Assembly: GCA_027623235.1 (NCBI GenBank)
Contig: JAQBVJ010000007.1
Location: forward strand, 1 to 64,000
Length of the DNA: 64,000 nucleotides
Reading direction: 5' to 3'
Source of the DNA: Planctomycetota bacterium
GTDB lineage: Bacteria > Planctomycetota > Planctomycetia > Planctomycetales > Planctomycetaceae
Shown piece after piece: positions 46,217 to 54,987 of the stretch. The position numbers were made by a program, and so were the translations under genes. Within the stretch, counting starts at the first letter, position 1; each line of letters opens with the position of its first letter. The notes below the pieces were generated by a model. That model had not been told where the DNA came from. It searched no databases and saw only the letters and a program-made list of their open reading frames with translations.

Positions 46217-46764
46217 ATGAGCGGCACTCAGAAAGGCACTCGCATCCGGTCCAGAATCGTGATTGCCGGATGGCCTCTGTTCCACGTTGCCACGGGACCT
46301 GATTTGAGCTCAGGAGAGATTCGCGGTCACGCTCGGGGAATCTTTGCTGTGGGGACATCGCGACGGGAGTTGTCGCGATCGGCGGAATTGCTCGGGGAAT
46401 CGTCGCAGTCGGGGGAATTGCCCTGGGCCTGTTCAGCCTGGGTGGTTGCTCGTTCGGTCTCGCCCTGGCCTTTGGTGGCGTGGCCTGCGGGGTGATCGCG
46501 TACGGTGGAGTGGCCATCGGAATTGTCGCGGTGGGCGGTGTTGCCGTGGGAATCGTTGCCCTGGGCGGCACCGCCATTGGTCGTTACGCGTTGGGAGACG
46601 TGGCTCTGGGAACTCGCATGGTGAGCGCTGCCAGCCAGGATCCCGTTGCCGTGGCGTTCTTTCAGAAGTGGCAGCCGTACCTGAAATGGGTGTTTCCTCA
46701 GCTCGCGGCCGTTTTGGCAAAGTTTGGTGGAGCAGCTGGTGGCGGACTCCCCGGCGCGAACTGA
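46217..46764 (+). pseudogene. GGxA-repeat membrane protein with a one-base frameshift
   Basis: The gene starts at ATG 46217 behind AGGAG. Its first ~45 residues (WPLFHVATGPDLSSGEIRGH, ARGIFAVG) are typical for glycine-rich 'GxxAIGGxAxG' proteins of Planctomycetota. At the GGGG run 46351-46354 the frame is lost. With one more G it would read on as GDIATGVVAIGGIARGIVAV and then ACGVIAYGGVAIGIVAVGGV to the stop at 46764, ending DPVAVAFFQKWQPYLKW. The intact product would be about 180 residues, hydrophobic and repetitive. A sequencing error in the G-run, a recent mutation or a slippage switch are all possible. Confidence 0.7.
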
Positions 46765-47180
46765 AAGCCGGCAGATCTGCCCTGAGTCCTGCCTGCAGAA
46801 CGGGCCAATCGTGATTTGCGTTTTCTGAAAAACGTGTCGATTCCCGACGAACAGGTTGTGGCCTCGCCGAGTAACCAATTGACAAGCAGGTGCCTCGGCG
46901 TAAAATGCCTGCTTCCGCTCAGCCCTCCTGCTTTCCGCGGGCGAACAGAGTGGACATCCCAAGTCAGCCTCATCAGCGACTCGCTTTTCCGCGGATGTCC
47001 CAGAAGCCAGCTTCGCCTGAGCTTCCGCTTACTTCATCCTTTCGGGATGCTCCCGTTGAGTGGCTTTCAGTCGTGGTCTTATCGTCCGTCGTTTTATCGT
47101 CCCCACACCGCACGGGTGTCTTGTCCCGCGTGTTCCCGTTTAGAATTGCTGCCGATTCAGCAGATTAAAAGGAGTTCAAT
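46765..47180. other. Non-coding stretch before the tat genes
   Basis: About 416 bases without a convincing gene. AAAAGGAG stands just before the first tatA start. I see no clear -10/-35 pair, RNA or long repeat. Confidence 0.45.
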
Positions 47181-47354
47181 ATGCCTGGTGTTCCTGGGCC
47201 GGTTCAGATCATCATTTTCCTGGTGATTATCCTTCTGTTGTTCGGCAAACGGCTTCCCGGAGCCATGCGGTCGCTCGGGTCGAGCGTAACCGAGTTCAAA
47301 AAAGGAACCCGCGAGGCGGAAGAAGACGATTCAGACGACCGCGACAAACAGTGA
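47181..47354 (+). CDS. tatA: TatA-type translocase protein (57 residues)
   Basis: Short twin-arginine translocase subunit. One membrane helix (QIIIFLVIILLLFGKRLP) is followed by the amphipathic helix MRSLGSSVTEFKKGTRE and an acidic tail. The FGKRLP hinge and FKK are family hallmarks. The polar residue at the start of the helix is Gln9, as in TatA. A very good AAAAGGAG site precedes the ATG at 47181. It forms a pair with the gene 90 bases downstream; TatC is not in the window. Two Tat-signal proteins elsewhere in the window could be clients. Confidence 0.88.
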   Translation: MPGVPGPVQIIIFLVIILLLFGKRLPGAMRSLGSSVTEFKKGTREAEEDDSDDRDKQ

Positions 47355-47444
47355 CAAAATAGCCCGTTGATGAATTGGCCGTTGAGCCAGCTCAACGATT
47401 TCCAATCGACCATTCAGGAATCAGTTCAGTCTGAGAGGTGATCC

Positions 47445-47750
47445 GTGACAACATCTATTCTCGCATTTGGTTTTTCTCCGGGCCTTCCCGAGCTTGTGAT
47501 CTTCGGCACGATTGCTCTGCTGCTGTTCGGCAAGCGATTGCCGGAAGTCGCGCGCAGCCTTGGCAAAGGCATCGTCGAGTTCAAGAAGGGTGTTCGTGGA
47601 ATCGAGGACGAAGTCTCAACGTCGACCTACTCGAACCCGACACCATCCGCCCCGCGGCCGACCGCTTCGGAGGAGCCGGACACTTCGGAAGTCACCGCTC
47701 CAAAATTCGAACCGCCGAAGTTTGATCCCGACGAAGAAGATGTGACGTAA
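47445..47750 (+). CDS. TatA/B-type translocase protein (101 residues)
   Basis: Second Tat subunit gene. The helix ELVIFGTIALLLFGKRLP has Glu16 at the position where TatB has a glutamate. The amphipathic helix VARSLGKGIVEFKKGVRGIE follows, then a Pro/Glu-rich tail. The start is GTG 47445 behind AGAGGTGAT, an almost ideal ribosome-binding site. Sequence outside the polar residue is as TatA-like as TatB-like, so I leave the symbol open. Confidence 0.88.
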   Translation: MTTSILAFGFSPGLPELVIFGTIALLLFGKRLPEVARSLGKGIVEFKKGVRGIEDEVSTSTYSNPTPSAPRPTASEEPDTSEVTAPKFEPPKFDPDEEDVT

Positions 47751-47794
47751 CGATGCATTGATCAGCCGGCTTTCCTTTCTCTGGAGGACGAAGT

Positions 47795-48040
47795 ATGAGC
47801 GTCAGCATTCAGGAAATCGGAATTGTTTTGTTTGCGTGTGCTCTGGTGACCATGTTCGCCGGACGCCGAGTCTGGCTATGGGGCATCCCGGCACAACTCG
47901 CCATCATCGCGAGTTTCACTCCTGCTGACCCCGTCTCGACACTGGCGATCGGCGTCCCGTGTTCGGCCATCTACGCGTTCGCTCTGCTTAAGACAGAACG
48001 GAAGACGGCGGCGCCAGTGGCGGTCACGACGAAGGAGTAG
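47795..48040 (+). CDS. Small membrane protein, function unknown
   Basis: An 81-residue protein with two or three hydrophobic segments (IGIVLFACALVTMFAG, PAQLAIIASF, LAIGVPCSAIYAFALL) and a basic C-terminal tail. CTGGAGGAC stands before the ATG. It follows the two Tat subunit genes by 44 bases and is probably in the same operon. I do not recognise the family. Confidence 0.7.
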   Translation: MSVSIQEIGIVLFACALVTMFAGRRVWLWGIPAQLAIIASFTPADPVSTLAIGVPCSAIYAFALLKTERKTAAPVAVTTKE

Positions 48041-48640
48041 CGGCCTGTTGAAAAAATGGCACGGGCATTTTGCCAATACTGTTCGGCACGGCCTCTGCGT
48101 CGGTCGTTTAACGTTGAGCCGCAGGCGAGAACTTCGGTGGCGGAGCTCGCGATTAACCGCCGCGACGACCCAATTTTCGCCGGCGGCTCAACGTTAAACG
48201 ACTCAGTGTCATAAAAACTCAGTGTCATAAAAACTGCGTATCGCATTGTCAGGCAGGAGCATTGTCAGGCAGGAACATTGTCAGGCAGGAGCCTTGCCGA
48301 ACACGATTGGCATCCTGCCAATGGTGTTCGGCACCGGAATTTGACCAGCCCCGAAAGGGGCACCACAAGCCAGCCTGGCGCGGCGTGCAGCGGAGCCCCA
48401 GGGAAAGTGTGGCGACAGCTCCAGCCCTGAAAGGGGTTCCACAAGACGATCGCCGGTTTGTGCAATCCCTTCGGGGTCGTTGTTGTCCCGCATTCCAACC
48501 TGGCGTGGCGCGGCTGACTCCAGGCTGTTGGTTGCAACGCCTTCGGCGTAAAAAACGCAACTTCAAAACTCGCGCTTCGGGTGACCCTGGAAGTTCGTTG
48601 CCGGCCGCAATCCATCCGGGTGGCCCTGGAGAATCTCACG
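48041..48640. other. Repeat-filled intergenic region before nadE
   Basis: About 600 bases made of repeats. The MITE-like element is at 48058-48336. After it comes a mosaic of short GC-rich palindromes (CCCCGAAAGGGGCACCACAA, CCCTGAAAGGGGTTCCACAA, CCCTTCGGGG, GCCTTCGGCG) that extends to about 48550. I see no gene here, although frames are open by chance. Confidence 0.65.
48058..48336. mobile_element. MITE-like nested palindromic element, copy A
   Basis: The left end GGCACGGGCATTTTGCCAAT, continuing ACTGTTCGGCACGG, is nearly the same as one end of the copy at 53116-53373. Inside are long inverted repeats beginning GTCGTTTAACGTTGAGCCGC and GGCTCAACGTTAAACGAC. The right side has two 16-base tandem expansions: actcagtgtcataaaa twice (48201-48232) and cattgtcaggcaggag three times (48244-48291, middle copy with one change). 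No coding capacity. If mobile, it needs a transposase from elsewhere. Confidence 0.7.
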
Positions 48641-50299
48641 TTGAAGCTCGCTCTCGCTCAGCTGAATCCGACGATTGGCGATCTCGCTGGCAACGCGAGG
48701 CTCGTGGCCGATGCGGCGCGCGACGCGAAAACACAGTCGGCCGATCTGCTGGTCGCTTCAGAGCTCATCATCAGTGGTTACCCGCCGAAGGATCTTCTGC
48801 TTCGAGAGGGTTTCGCCCGAGCGTGTGACCGGACGGTGCGTGAACTGGCGGCCGAGTTGAAAGACGGCCCCGCGGTCCTCATCGGTCACCCGACGGCCGA
48901 AGGATTGCCGGCCGGTCGCGTGGCCAATGCGGCGAGCCTGCTTGTCGGCGGACAAGTCGCGGCGACGATCCACAAGACGCTGCTGCCGAACTACGACGTC
49001 TTCGACGAGCGACGGTATTTCCGGCCGGCTGCATCGGTCGCGCCGATCGAGTTTCGAGGCACGCAACTCGGCGTTCACATCTGCGAGGATGCCTGGTGGG
49101 GCGAGCCGGCGACACCTCATCACAGCGAGCCGTCCGGCCTGGCCGATCCGGTCGCGAGGCTTGTCGACGCGGGAGCCGACATTCTGATCAACCTCTCGGC
49201 AAGTCCGTTCGAGCGGCACAAACACGGGCGACGGCAGGGCATCATCCGTCGCCATTCACAGCGGTTCGAGATGCCGTTTGTGTTCGTCAATCAGGTCGGC
49301 GGGAATGACGACCTCGTGTTTGACGGTAGCAGCTTTGTTCTCGACGCGCGAGGCAGGCTGGCGGCCCGGTTGCCGGCTTTCGAATCGAGCCTCGGGTTTC
49401 TCGATCTGGCCGCGCTGCCGGTGCTCGATGAGTTGCCCGCGACGAATGCTCACGGCGAAATGCTCGACGCACTGATCCTCGGGCTGCGCGACTACGTGTG
49501 GAAATGCGGCTTCACCGACTGCGTGCTCGGCCTGTCCGGCGGCATCGACAGCACGCTGGCCTGCTACATCGCGGCGAAGGCGGTCGGTCCGGACCACGTT
49601 CACGGGATCGCCATGCCCAGCCGGCACAGCAGTCAACACAGCGTCGACGATGCGCGGGCTCTCGCCGAGAATCTCGGCGTCCACTTCGACGTCATCCCGA
49701 TCGACGAAGTGCACCGCTCGTTCGAGGCCACAACGGTCGTGGGCGAGGACCTCACCAGTCAGCCAGGCGGACTGGCTGACCAGAATCTGCAGGCCAGAAT
49801 TCGCGGCAACATCGTCATGACGCGGAGCAATCGTCGCGGCTGGATGGCTCTCGCGACGGGCAACAAAAGCGAGCTCGCTGTCGGCTACTGCACTCTTTAC
49901 GGAGACATGTGCGGCGGCTTTGCGGTCCTGGCGGACATCTTCAAACGGGACGTCTACGGCATCTCACGCTACATCAACGAGGTCCGCGAGCAGCGCGAAG
50001 TCCTGCCGGCCGGAACGATCACAAAGCCACCCAGCGCGGAACTCGCGCCGGATCAGCTCGATCAGGACACACTGCCGGAGTACCCCGTGCTGGACGGAAT
50101 TCTGGAGGGGCTGATCGAGCGCGATGAGTCGGTCGCGACCGTCGCGCAGAAGTTCCCGCGTGAGACCGTCGAGTGGGTCGCGACGCGGCTGAACCGGAAC
50201 GAATTCAAACGACGTCAGATGCCGCCGGGAATCAAGCTCTCCGCACGAGCCTTCGGAAGCGGACGCCGCATGCCGATGGCCGCGCGGTTTGACCAGTGA
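48641..50299 (+). CDS. nadE: Glutamine-dependent NAD+ synthase
   Basis: Converts nicotinic acid adenine dinucleotide to NAD with ATP and glutamine. The 552-residue protein has an N-terminal nitrilase-type glutaminase domain: Glu41 in [13 protein letters not shown], Lys in [16 protein letters not shown], Cys in [13 protein letters not shown]-terminal synthetase domain has the P-loop [20 protein letters not shown] and [11 protein letters not shown] start it at TTG 48641 ([14 protein letters not shown]). This is the usual family N-terminus and has GGAG nine bases upstream. It lies just downstream of a block of repeats. Confidence 0.96.
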   Translation: MKLALAQLNPTIGDLAGNARLVADAARDAKTQSADLLVASELIISGYPPKDLLLREGFARACDRTVRELAAELKDGPAVLIGHPTAEGLPAGRVANAASLLVGGQVAATIHKTLLPNYDVFDERRYFRPAASVAPIEFRGTQLGVHICEDAWWGEPATPHHSEPSGLADPVARLVDAGADILINLSASPFERHKHGRRQGIIRRHSQRFEMPFVFVNQVGGNDDLVFDGSSFVLDARGRLAARLPAFESSLGFLDLAALPVLDELPATNAHGEMLDALILGLRDYVWKCGFTDCVLGLSGGIDSTLACYIAAKAVGPDHVHGIAMPSRHSSQHSVDDARALAENLGVHFDVIPIDEVHRSFEATTVVGEDLTSQPGGLADQNLQARIRGNIVMTRSNRRGWMALATGNKSELAVGYCTLYGDMCGGFAVLADIFKRDVYGISRYINEVREQREVLPAGTITKPPSAELAPDQLDQDTLPEYPVLDGILEGLIERDESVATVAQKFPRETVEWVATRLNRNEFKRRQMPPGIKLSARAFGSGRRMPMAARFDQ

Positions 50300-50375
50300 C
50301 CGGACCACGCAGGCCGGACCGAGGAGCGATGCGACGACGTTGCGACACTGGATGCTACCAGTGGGTTTCGCTGAT

Positions 50376-50407
50376 GCCGGAGCGGCGCTCCGCTTGATTC
50401 GGCCTAC
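50376..50407. repeat. TGCCGGAGCGGCGCTNCGCTTGAT repeat, second copy
   Basis: tgccggagcggcgct followed by ccgcttgattcggcctac, matching the repeat at 31570. It lies between the convergent nadE gene and the small gene at 50404. Confidence 0.6.
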
Positions 50408-50778
50408 TTTGTGAGATCCGTGCCTTCGGCAAGAAGCACTTCCAGATCTCTCACGCAGAGGTTCAGCGATCGCGCGGCCATCACCCAGTTGGTGTGAATT
50501 GAGACCTGCGCGGCGTCCCGCTCGAATTCCTCGGCGGCCTTTTTCAGCTTGCCGATTTTTTTGCGGAGCATGTGCAGATACGCGGATGGATCGTCGACCC
50601 GCGTTTCCAGAGCTCGTGTCGTGTCGAAGACGCCTCGCACACAGCCCATCAGGCCAAGCAGTTCCGGGTAGTCTTCGGTTTCCTCGCTGTGCTTGACGAA
50701 AGTCCGGACCATCCAGGCGTGAGTCATCACTTCGTCGCACCGGTTGACAATGTCCTGCAGAGTTCGCATTTCGGTCAT
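50404..50778 (-). CDS. Small helical protein, function unknown
   Basis: A 124-residue, apparently all-helical cytoplasmic protein (TLQDIVNRCDEVMTHAWMVR, YLHMLRKKIGKLKKAAEEFE, WVMAARSLNLCVRDLEVLL). No known motif. It follows apt on the same strand with 15 bases between, so the two genes are probably cotranscribed. A link to purine salvage is not shown by the sequence. Confidence 0.7.
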   Translation of the reverse strand: MTEMRTLQDIVNRCDEVMTHAWMVRTFVKHSEETEDYPELLGLMGCVRGVFDTTRALETRVDDPSAYLHMLRKKIGKLKKAAEEFERDAAQVSIHTNWVMAARSLNLCVRDLEVLLAEGTDLTK

Positions 50779-50793
50779 GTCGAGGTCCTCGGA

Positions 50794-51315
50794 CTATTCG
50801 CCGTCGTACTGGATGAGGCTGAAGCTGTCCGCGTTGAGCCGATCGCGACCGTTGAGAAACGTCAGCTCGATGACGAACGCACAGCCGACAACATCAGCTC
50901 CGCCTTTCCGGGCGAGCTTGACGCAGGCGTCCATGGTGCCGCCGGTCGCCAGGAGGTCGTCGACGAGGAGAACCCGGTCGCCTTCTTTGACCGCGTCGGT
51001 GTGGATCTCGAGCGTGTCGGTTCCGTATTCCAGGTCGTACTCAAGAGCCTGTGTCTGAAACGGCAGCTTGCCGGGTTTGCGGACGGGAACGAACGCAGCT
51101 CCCAGTTCCAGGGCGAGCGGTGCGGCAAAGATGAAGCCGCGTGCCTCGGCGGCCAGAATCGACGTGATGCCCGCGTCGCGGTACTTCTCAGCGAACCGGC
51201 GAATGACTTCGCCAAACACTTTCGGGTTGGACAGCATGGGCGTGATATCGCGAAACATGATGCCCGGTTTCGGGAAGTCAGGAATGTCGCGGATGAATTC
51301 TCTCAGGTCGATCAT
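50794..51315 (-). CDS. apt: Adenine phosphoribosyltransferase
   Basis: Salvages adenine with PRPP to AMP. The 173-residue protein is full length. It starts [20 protein letters not shown] and has the conserved FRDITPML, the purine loop and the PRPP motif [16 protein letters not shown] 51315 is chosen because it gives the standard family N-terminus; the longer frame upstream adds about 67 residues of unrelated sequence. It is the first gene of a two-gene minus-strand unit. Confidence 0.96.
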   Translation of the reverse strand: MIDLREFIRDIPDFPKPGIMFRDITPMLSNPKVFGEVIRRFAEKYRDAGITSILAAEARGFIFAAPLALELGAAFVPVRKPGKLPFQTQALEYDLEYGTDTLEIHTDAVKEGDRVLLVDDLLATGGTMDACVKLARKGGADVVGCAFVIELTFLNGRDRLNADSFSLIQYDGE

Positions 51316-51540
51316 GAGGTCTGACTGTCGGTGAGCGGGAGGGATGCCGGGTCGTGTTTCGTCAGTCGATGCCGAAGAGAGGCTCAACACGGACGGGCTG
51401 ACCTGCATTATCCTGGCAACCGCCGACGCTGAACTCAAACTGGCGGCACGGTCGCGGCTGGCGACGGGCGGTGTCACAATGGCTGAAGAAATGGACGTTT
51501 TGAGGCGAAACGGCAACGGAACTTTTTCGGAGTGTTCTTA

Positions 51541-52233
51541 ATGAATGTCAGATTGCTCGCCGCGTTGCTGACGATTCTTGCTGCGTCCTCGTGCTTCGCC
51601 GCGGACGAGCCGGTTCCGGAACGACCTCTGCAGGTCGGCGTGCTTTTGTTTGAGGGCGTCGAGCTGCTCGACTTCGCCGGGCCGGCCGAGGTCTTCATCG
51701 TCGCCGGGCATGGCGACTGGTTCGAGGTTCACACAATCGCCGCGTCGAAGAAACCACTGAAGACAATGGGCGGCATTACGGTCACGCCGTCCCACTCGTA
51801 CGAGGATGCGCCGAAGATTGACATTGTCGTGATTCCCGGCGGCGCAATGAGCAACGTTGGCCGAGACGGCGTCGACTGGATTCGTCGATCGGCAACGGAC
51901 GCGAAGATCACCATGTCGGTCTGCATGGGAGCTTTTCTTCTTGCCCAGGCGGGTCTGCTGGACGGCATTGAGGCGACGACTCATCACTGGGGAATCAGCT
52001 CACTGCGCCGCCAGACGCCGAAGTGCAAAGTCGTCGAAGGAAAACGGTTCGTCGATTCGGGAAAGATCATCACGACGGCCGGCGTGACCGCGGGAATCGA
52101 CGGAGCTCTGCACGTCGTGAAGCGGTTGCGTGGTGAAGAGGGAGCAAAGTGGACGGCCGAAGAATGGATGGAGTACCGCGTTTCGAAGTCGGTTGGCAAG
52201 GGCGAGGCTGCGACGACGGAGGAGGCGAAGTAG
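51541..52233 (+). CDS. Secreted DJ-1/PfpI-family protein
   Basis: A 230-residue protein of the DJ-1/ThiJ/PfpI superfamily with a signal peptide (residues 1-20, LLAALLTILAASSCFA), which is unusual for this family. The nucleophile elbow is SVCMGAFLLAQAGLLDG with Cys128, as in the isonitrile-hydratase/AraC-N-terminal branch. The acidic partner is Glu41 in VLLFEGVELLDFAGPAEVF, and THHWG follows. ATG 51541 is chosen; an in-frame GTG is nine bases upstream. Could hydrate a nitrile or isonitrile or act as a glyoxalase; unproven. Confidence 0.85.
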   Translation: MNVRLLAALLTILAASSCFAADEPVPERPLQVGVLLFEGVELLDFAGPAEVFIVAGHGDWFEVHTIAASKKPLKTMGGITVTPSHSYEDAPKIDIVVIPGGAMSNVGRDGVDWIRRSATDAKITMSVCMGAFLLAQAGLLDGIEATTHHWGISSLRRQTPKCKVVEGKRFVDSGKIITTAGVTAGIDGALHVVKRLRGEEGAKWTAEEWMEYRVSKSVGKGEAATTEEAK

Positions 52234-52428
52234 CTTCGGGAGGGCGTTGGCAACTCGCTCACCGGATGATTTGTCAGTAGTTATTTTTCAATAGTCATTT
52301 GTAATTGTTATGCCGGCAGGGCTCGAAGAAGTACTTCGAGAGTCACACCAGATCAAAAAATGACTAATGACAATTCCGACTCAAGAAATGACAACGTGAA
52401 AGTGAACTTACCAACCAGGAGAAGCATC

Positions 52429-52986
52429 ATGGTGGAACTCGTTGATCTCTGGCTGCCGATTCTTCTTTCGTCGGTCGCAATCTTTATCGTCAGCTCAATG
52501 TGCTGGACGATGCTGCCTCATCACCGGCCGGACCTTCAGAAGCTCGACAAAGAAGATGAGGTCATCGAATTTGTCAGAGGACTCGGCGTCGCGGACGGCA
52601 ACTACACGTTTCCGTACTGTGGCAACCCCGAGGACTTTAAGAACAGTGACCTCAAGAAGAAGTGGGAAGATGGGCCGCGCGGTTTGCTTTGTACTTTTCC
52701 GCTCGCCAGCATGGGCGGCAACATGGCGAAGACGTTTGTCGTGTGGCTGCTGAGCGTTTTCAGCATTGCTTACCTGGCGACGATGGGGATCACCGATCAG
52801 GCGGCCCCGCTGCTCGTCTTTCGATTTTTCGCGACAGCTTCTCTGCTGACGTATTTCGTCGCGGTCGTTCCCGGTTCGATCTGGTATCACAGCCGGATCA
52901 AAGGGCACCTCATCGATGCGATCGCCTATGCTCTGATTGTGGGAGCGATCTTCGCCTGGCGATGGCCCTACGCGGAAGCGGTCTGA
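52429..52986 (+). CDS. Membrane protein of unknown function
   Basis: A 185-residue protein with four or five membrane helices: one at the N-terminus (LWLPILLSSVAIFIVSSM), a hydrophilic middle containing LDKEDEVIEFVRGLGVADG, and three in the C-terminal half (FVVWLLSVFSIAYLATMG, LLVFRFFATASLLTYFVAVV, DAIAYALIVGAIFAW). ATG 52429 has AGGAGA before it; a longer frame upstream adds 23 charged residues. I recall similar hypothetical proteins in many soil and marine bacteria but no function. Confidence 0.75.
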   Translation: MVELVDLWLPILLSSVAIFIVSSMCWTMLPHHRPDLQKLDKEDEVIEFVRGLGVADGNYTFPYCGNPEDFKNSDLKKKWEDGPRGLLCTFPLASMGGNMAKTFVVWLLSVFSIAYLATMGITDQAAPLLVFRFFATASLLTYFVAVVPGSIWYHSRIKGHLIDAIAYALIVGAIFAWRWPYAEAV

Positions 52987-53472
52987 TTGCGGGACGAGTG
53001 GCATTTCGGTCTACGGCGGAAAGCGGTTGAACGTAACGCCGATGCGTTCTCGACTGGAGGTTGCATTGGCGTCGCCAAGCCGCGATTTTCCCCGCTGGCA
53101 GCCTGTTGAAAAAGCGGCATGGGCATCCTGCCAATCGTGTTGGGCACGGTTCCTGCCTGACGATGCGATACGCCGTTTTTATGACACAGAGTCGTTTAAC
53201 GTTGAGCCGCAGGCGAGAATTGGAGCATCGCGGCGCTGTGGAAACAAATCCGAGGGTGCGGCGAAGTCGCGGTGGTTCATCGCGAGCTCCGCCACCGAAG
53301 TTCTCGCCTGCGGCTCAACGTTAAACGACCGACGCAGAGGCCGTGCCGAACAGTATTGGCAAAATGCCCATGCGAAATTCTGAATGAAGCACGGCCTGGA
53401 AGGTTGTGCCACTTCCGTTTTTCAACGGACAGCTAACCCCGAATATCGAAAAGTCAACCTCAGGAGACGCTC
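52987..53472. other. Repeat-bearing gap before the PQQ-propeller gene
   Basis: About 485 bases without a gene. Most is the inverted-copy element at 53116-53373. After it comes a short repeat (GCACGGCCTGGAAGG near 53390) shared with 12105. CAGGAG precedes the next gene at 53473. Confidence 0.6.
53116..53373. mobile_element. MITE-like nested palindromic element, copy B (inverted)
   Basis: The 258-base element has near-perfect terminal inverted repeats of about 33 bases (GGCATGGGCATCCTGCCAAT... and the reverse of GGGCATTTTGCCAATACTG). Inside is a second inverted repeat (CGTTTAACGTTGAGCCGCAG and its complement) around a ~100-base centre. It is an inverted relative of copy A, with some 45 extra bases in the centre and without A's tandem expansions. 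No open frame with coding character. Structure fits a non-autonomous, transposon-like element. Confidence 0.72.
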
Positions 53473-54966
53473 ATGCGGCCTGCCATTTTTGTTGCGATCG
53501 CTGTTGGACTTTCGAGTTCGTTTGTCTTCGGGCAGGCAGCGAAGGATCCAGCTCCGCCGAAGGTCAACACACTGGCTGAGATGGCGGCGCCGGACGCGAA
53601 GGAGCATCCTCAGGTCACCTTCTTTGCCGCGCCGAAACCACTGCCGAAAGGGGCCGTCACTCACGAGTGGACGTGGTTCATGGGACCGACTCACGACAGC
53701 CACTCGACCGAAACGAAGCTGCTGAAGAAATTTCCGAAAGGCGGTCCGAAGAAGGTCTGGGAACTGAGCCGCGGCAACGGTTACTCATCGCCGTCGATTC
53801 GGGGCGAGTACCTCGTTTACCCGCACCGGCTTCGCAACGAGGTCGTGATTGAGTGCCTCCATCCGCAGACCGGCAAGCTGTACTGGCAGTTCAAATACTC
53901 GACGGACTATTCGGACCGGCTGGGTTACAGCAACGGCCCGCGGGCCAGCCCGGTCATCGATGGCGACCGGGTTTACACGCTGGGCGCGAAGGGCGAACTA
54001 CACTGCCTGGAACTGACCACCGGCCGCGTCATCTGGGAGCGGAACGTCAACAAAGAATTCGGCGTGAGGCAGGACTTCTTCGGGACGGTCGCCTCGCCGC
54101 TGCTTCACGGACAGAACCTGATCATCAACCTCGGTGCGGTCGGCGGACCGAACGTCATCGCAATTAACAAGATCGATGGGAAGCTCGTGTGGGCATCTGG
54201 TAAACGCTGGGGGCCGAGCTACGCCTCGCCAGTGCCGGCTGTCGTACACGGCAAAGAACGAGTCTTCATCTTCGCCGGTGGGGAGAGCGATCCGCCGACC
54301 GGCGGGCTGATCAGCCTCGACCCGAAAAACGGGAAGATCGATTTCGAGTTTCCCTGGCGAAGTAAGAAGTACGAATCCGTTAATGCGTCCTGCCCGACGG
54401 TCATCGGGAACAGTGTTTTCATTTCGGCGACGTACAAGACGGGCAGCGCTCTGCTGAATCTCAAGCCGGACTTCACGTTCGAGACCGCCTGGACGATGGT
54501 CGACCGCGAGCACAACACGGACGAAGATCAGCTCGGCCTTCACTGGAACACGCCGATTTACAAAGACGGATACCTCTACGCGTTCGACGGGCGAAATGAG
54601 CCGGACGCGTCGATTGTCTGCGTCGATGCGAAGGCCGGTAAGGTTGTCTGGCGGGAGACTCCCGAATGGGAAGAGGAGATCGCCTTCAACGGGGAGACGC
54701 AGAAGATCACAGTCAGCACGCTGAGAGGCAGTCTGCTCGCCGTCGACGGGAATTACCTGGCGATCTGCGAGCTCGGGCATCTGTTATGGCTCGACCTGAC
54801 TCCGAAGGGCTACAAAGAAATTGATCGAACCTGGCTGTTCGGCTCGCGGGAAACGTGGGCTCCGCCGGTCCTCAGCCAGGGTCTCCTTTATGTCACACAG
54901 AACACGCGGGACATCCTGACGGGCGCCGGCCCGCGCCTGATCTGCTACGACCTGCGGGGCGAGTAA
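53473..54966 (+). CDS. Secreted PQQ-type beta-propeller protein
   Basis: A 497-residue protein with a Sec signal (residues 1-20, IFVAIAVGLSSSFVFGQA). The mature part is an 8-bladed propeller of the PQQ-enzyme/BamB type with the usual blade strings: VIDGDRVYTLGAKGELHCLE with LTTGRVIWERNV, VIAINKIDGKLVWASG and IVCVDAKAGKVVWRETP. I see none of the specific Ca/PQQ ligands of alcohol dehydrogenases, so an enzyme role is doubtful. Planctomycetota have many such proteins. AGGAG before ATG. The next gene starts 21 bases after the stop, so an operon of three genes is likely. Confidence 0.87.
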   Translation: MRPAIFVAIAVGLSSSFVFGQAAKDPAPPKVNTLAEMAAPDAKEHPQVTFFAAPKPLPKGAVTHEWTWFMGPTHDSHSTETKLLKKFPKGGPKKVWELSRGNGYSSPSIRGEYLVYPHRLRNEVVIECLHPQTGKLYWQFKYSTDYSDRLGYSNGPRASPVIDGDRVYTLGAKGELHCLELTTGRVIWERNVNKEFGVRQDFFGTVASPLLHGQNLIINLGAVGGPNVIAINKIDGKLVWASGKRWGPSYASPVPAVVHGKERVFIFAGGESDPPTGGLISLDPKNGKIDFEFPWRSKKYESVNASCPTVIGNSVFISATYKTGSALLNLKPDFTFETAWTMVDREHNTDEDQLGLHWNTPIYKDGYLYAFDGRNEPDASIVCVDAKAGKVVWRETPEWEEEIAFNGETQKITVSTLRGSLLAVDGNYLAICELGHLLWLDLTPKGYKEIDRTWLFGSRETWAPPVLSQGLLYVTQNTRDILTGAGPRLICYDLRGE

Positions 54967-54987
54967 CCGCATCGCTGGAGAATCAAG

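Noticed and set aside
48244-48291. Three 16-base direct repeats as a CRISPR remnant
   Set aside because: The units are back to back with no spacers, and the same sequence occurs once in the sister element.
48337-48580. Possible small coding gene before nadE
   Set aside because: The frames are made of short palindromic repeats known for producing spurious open frames; no start signal.
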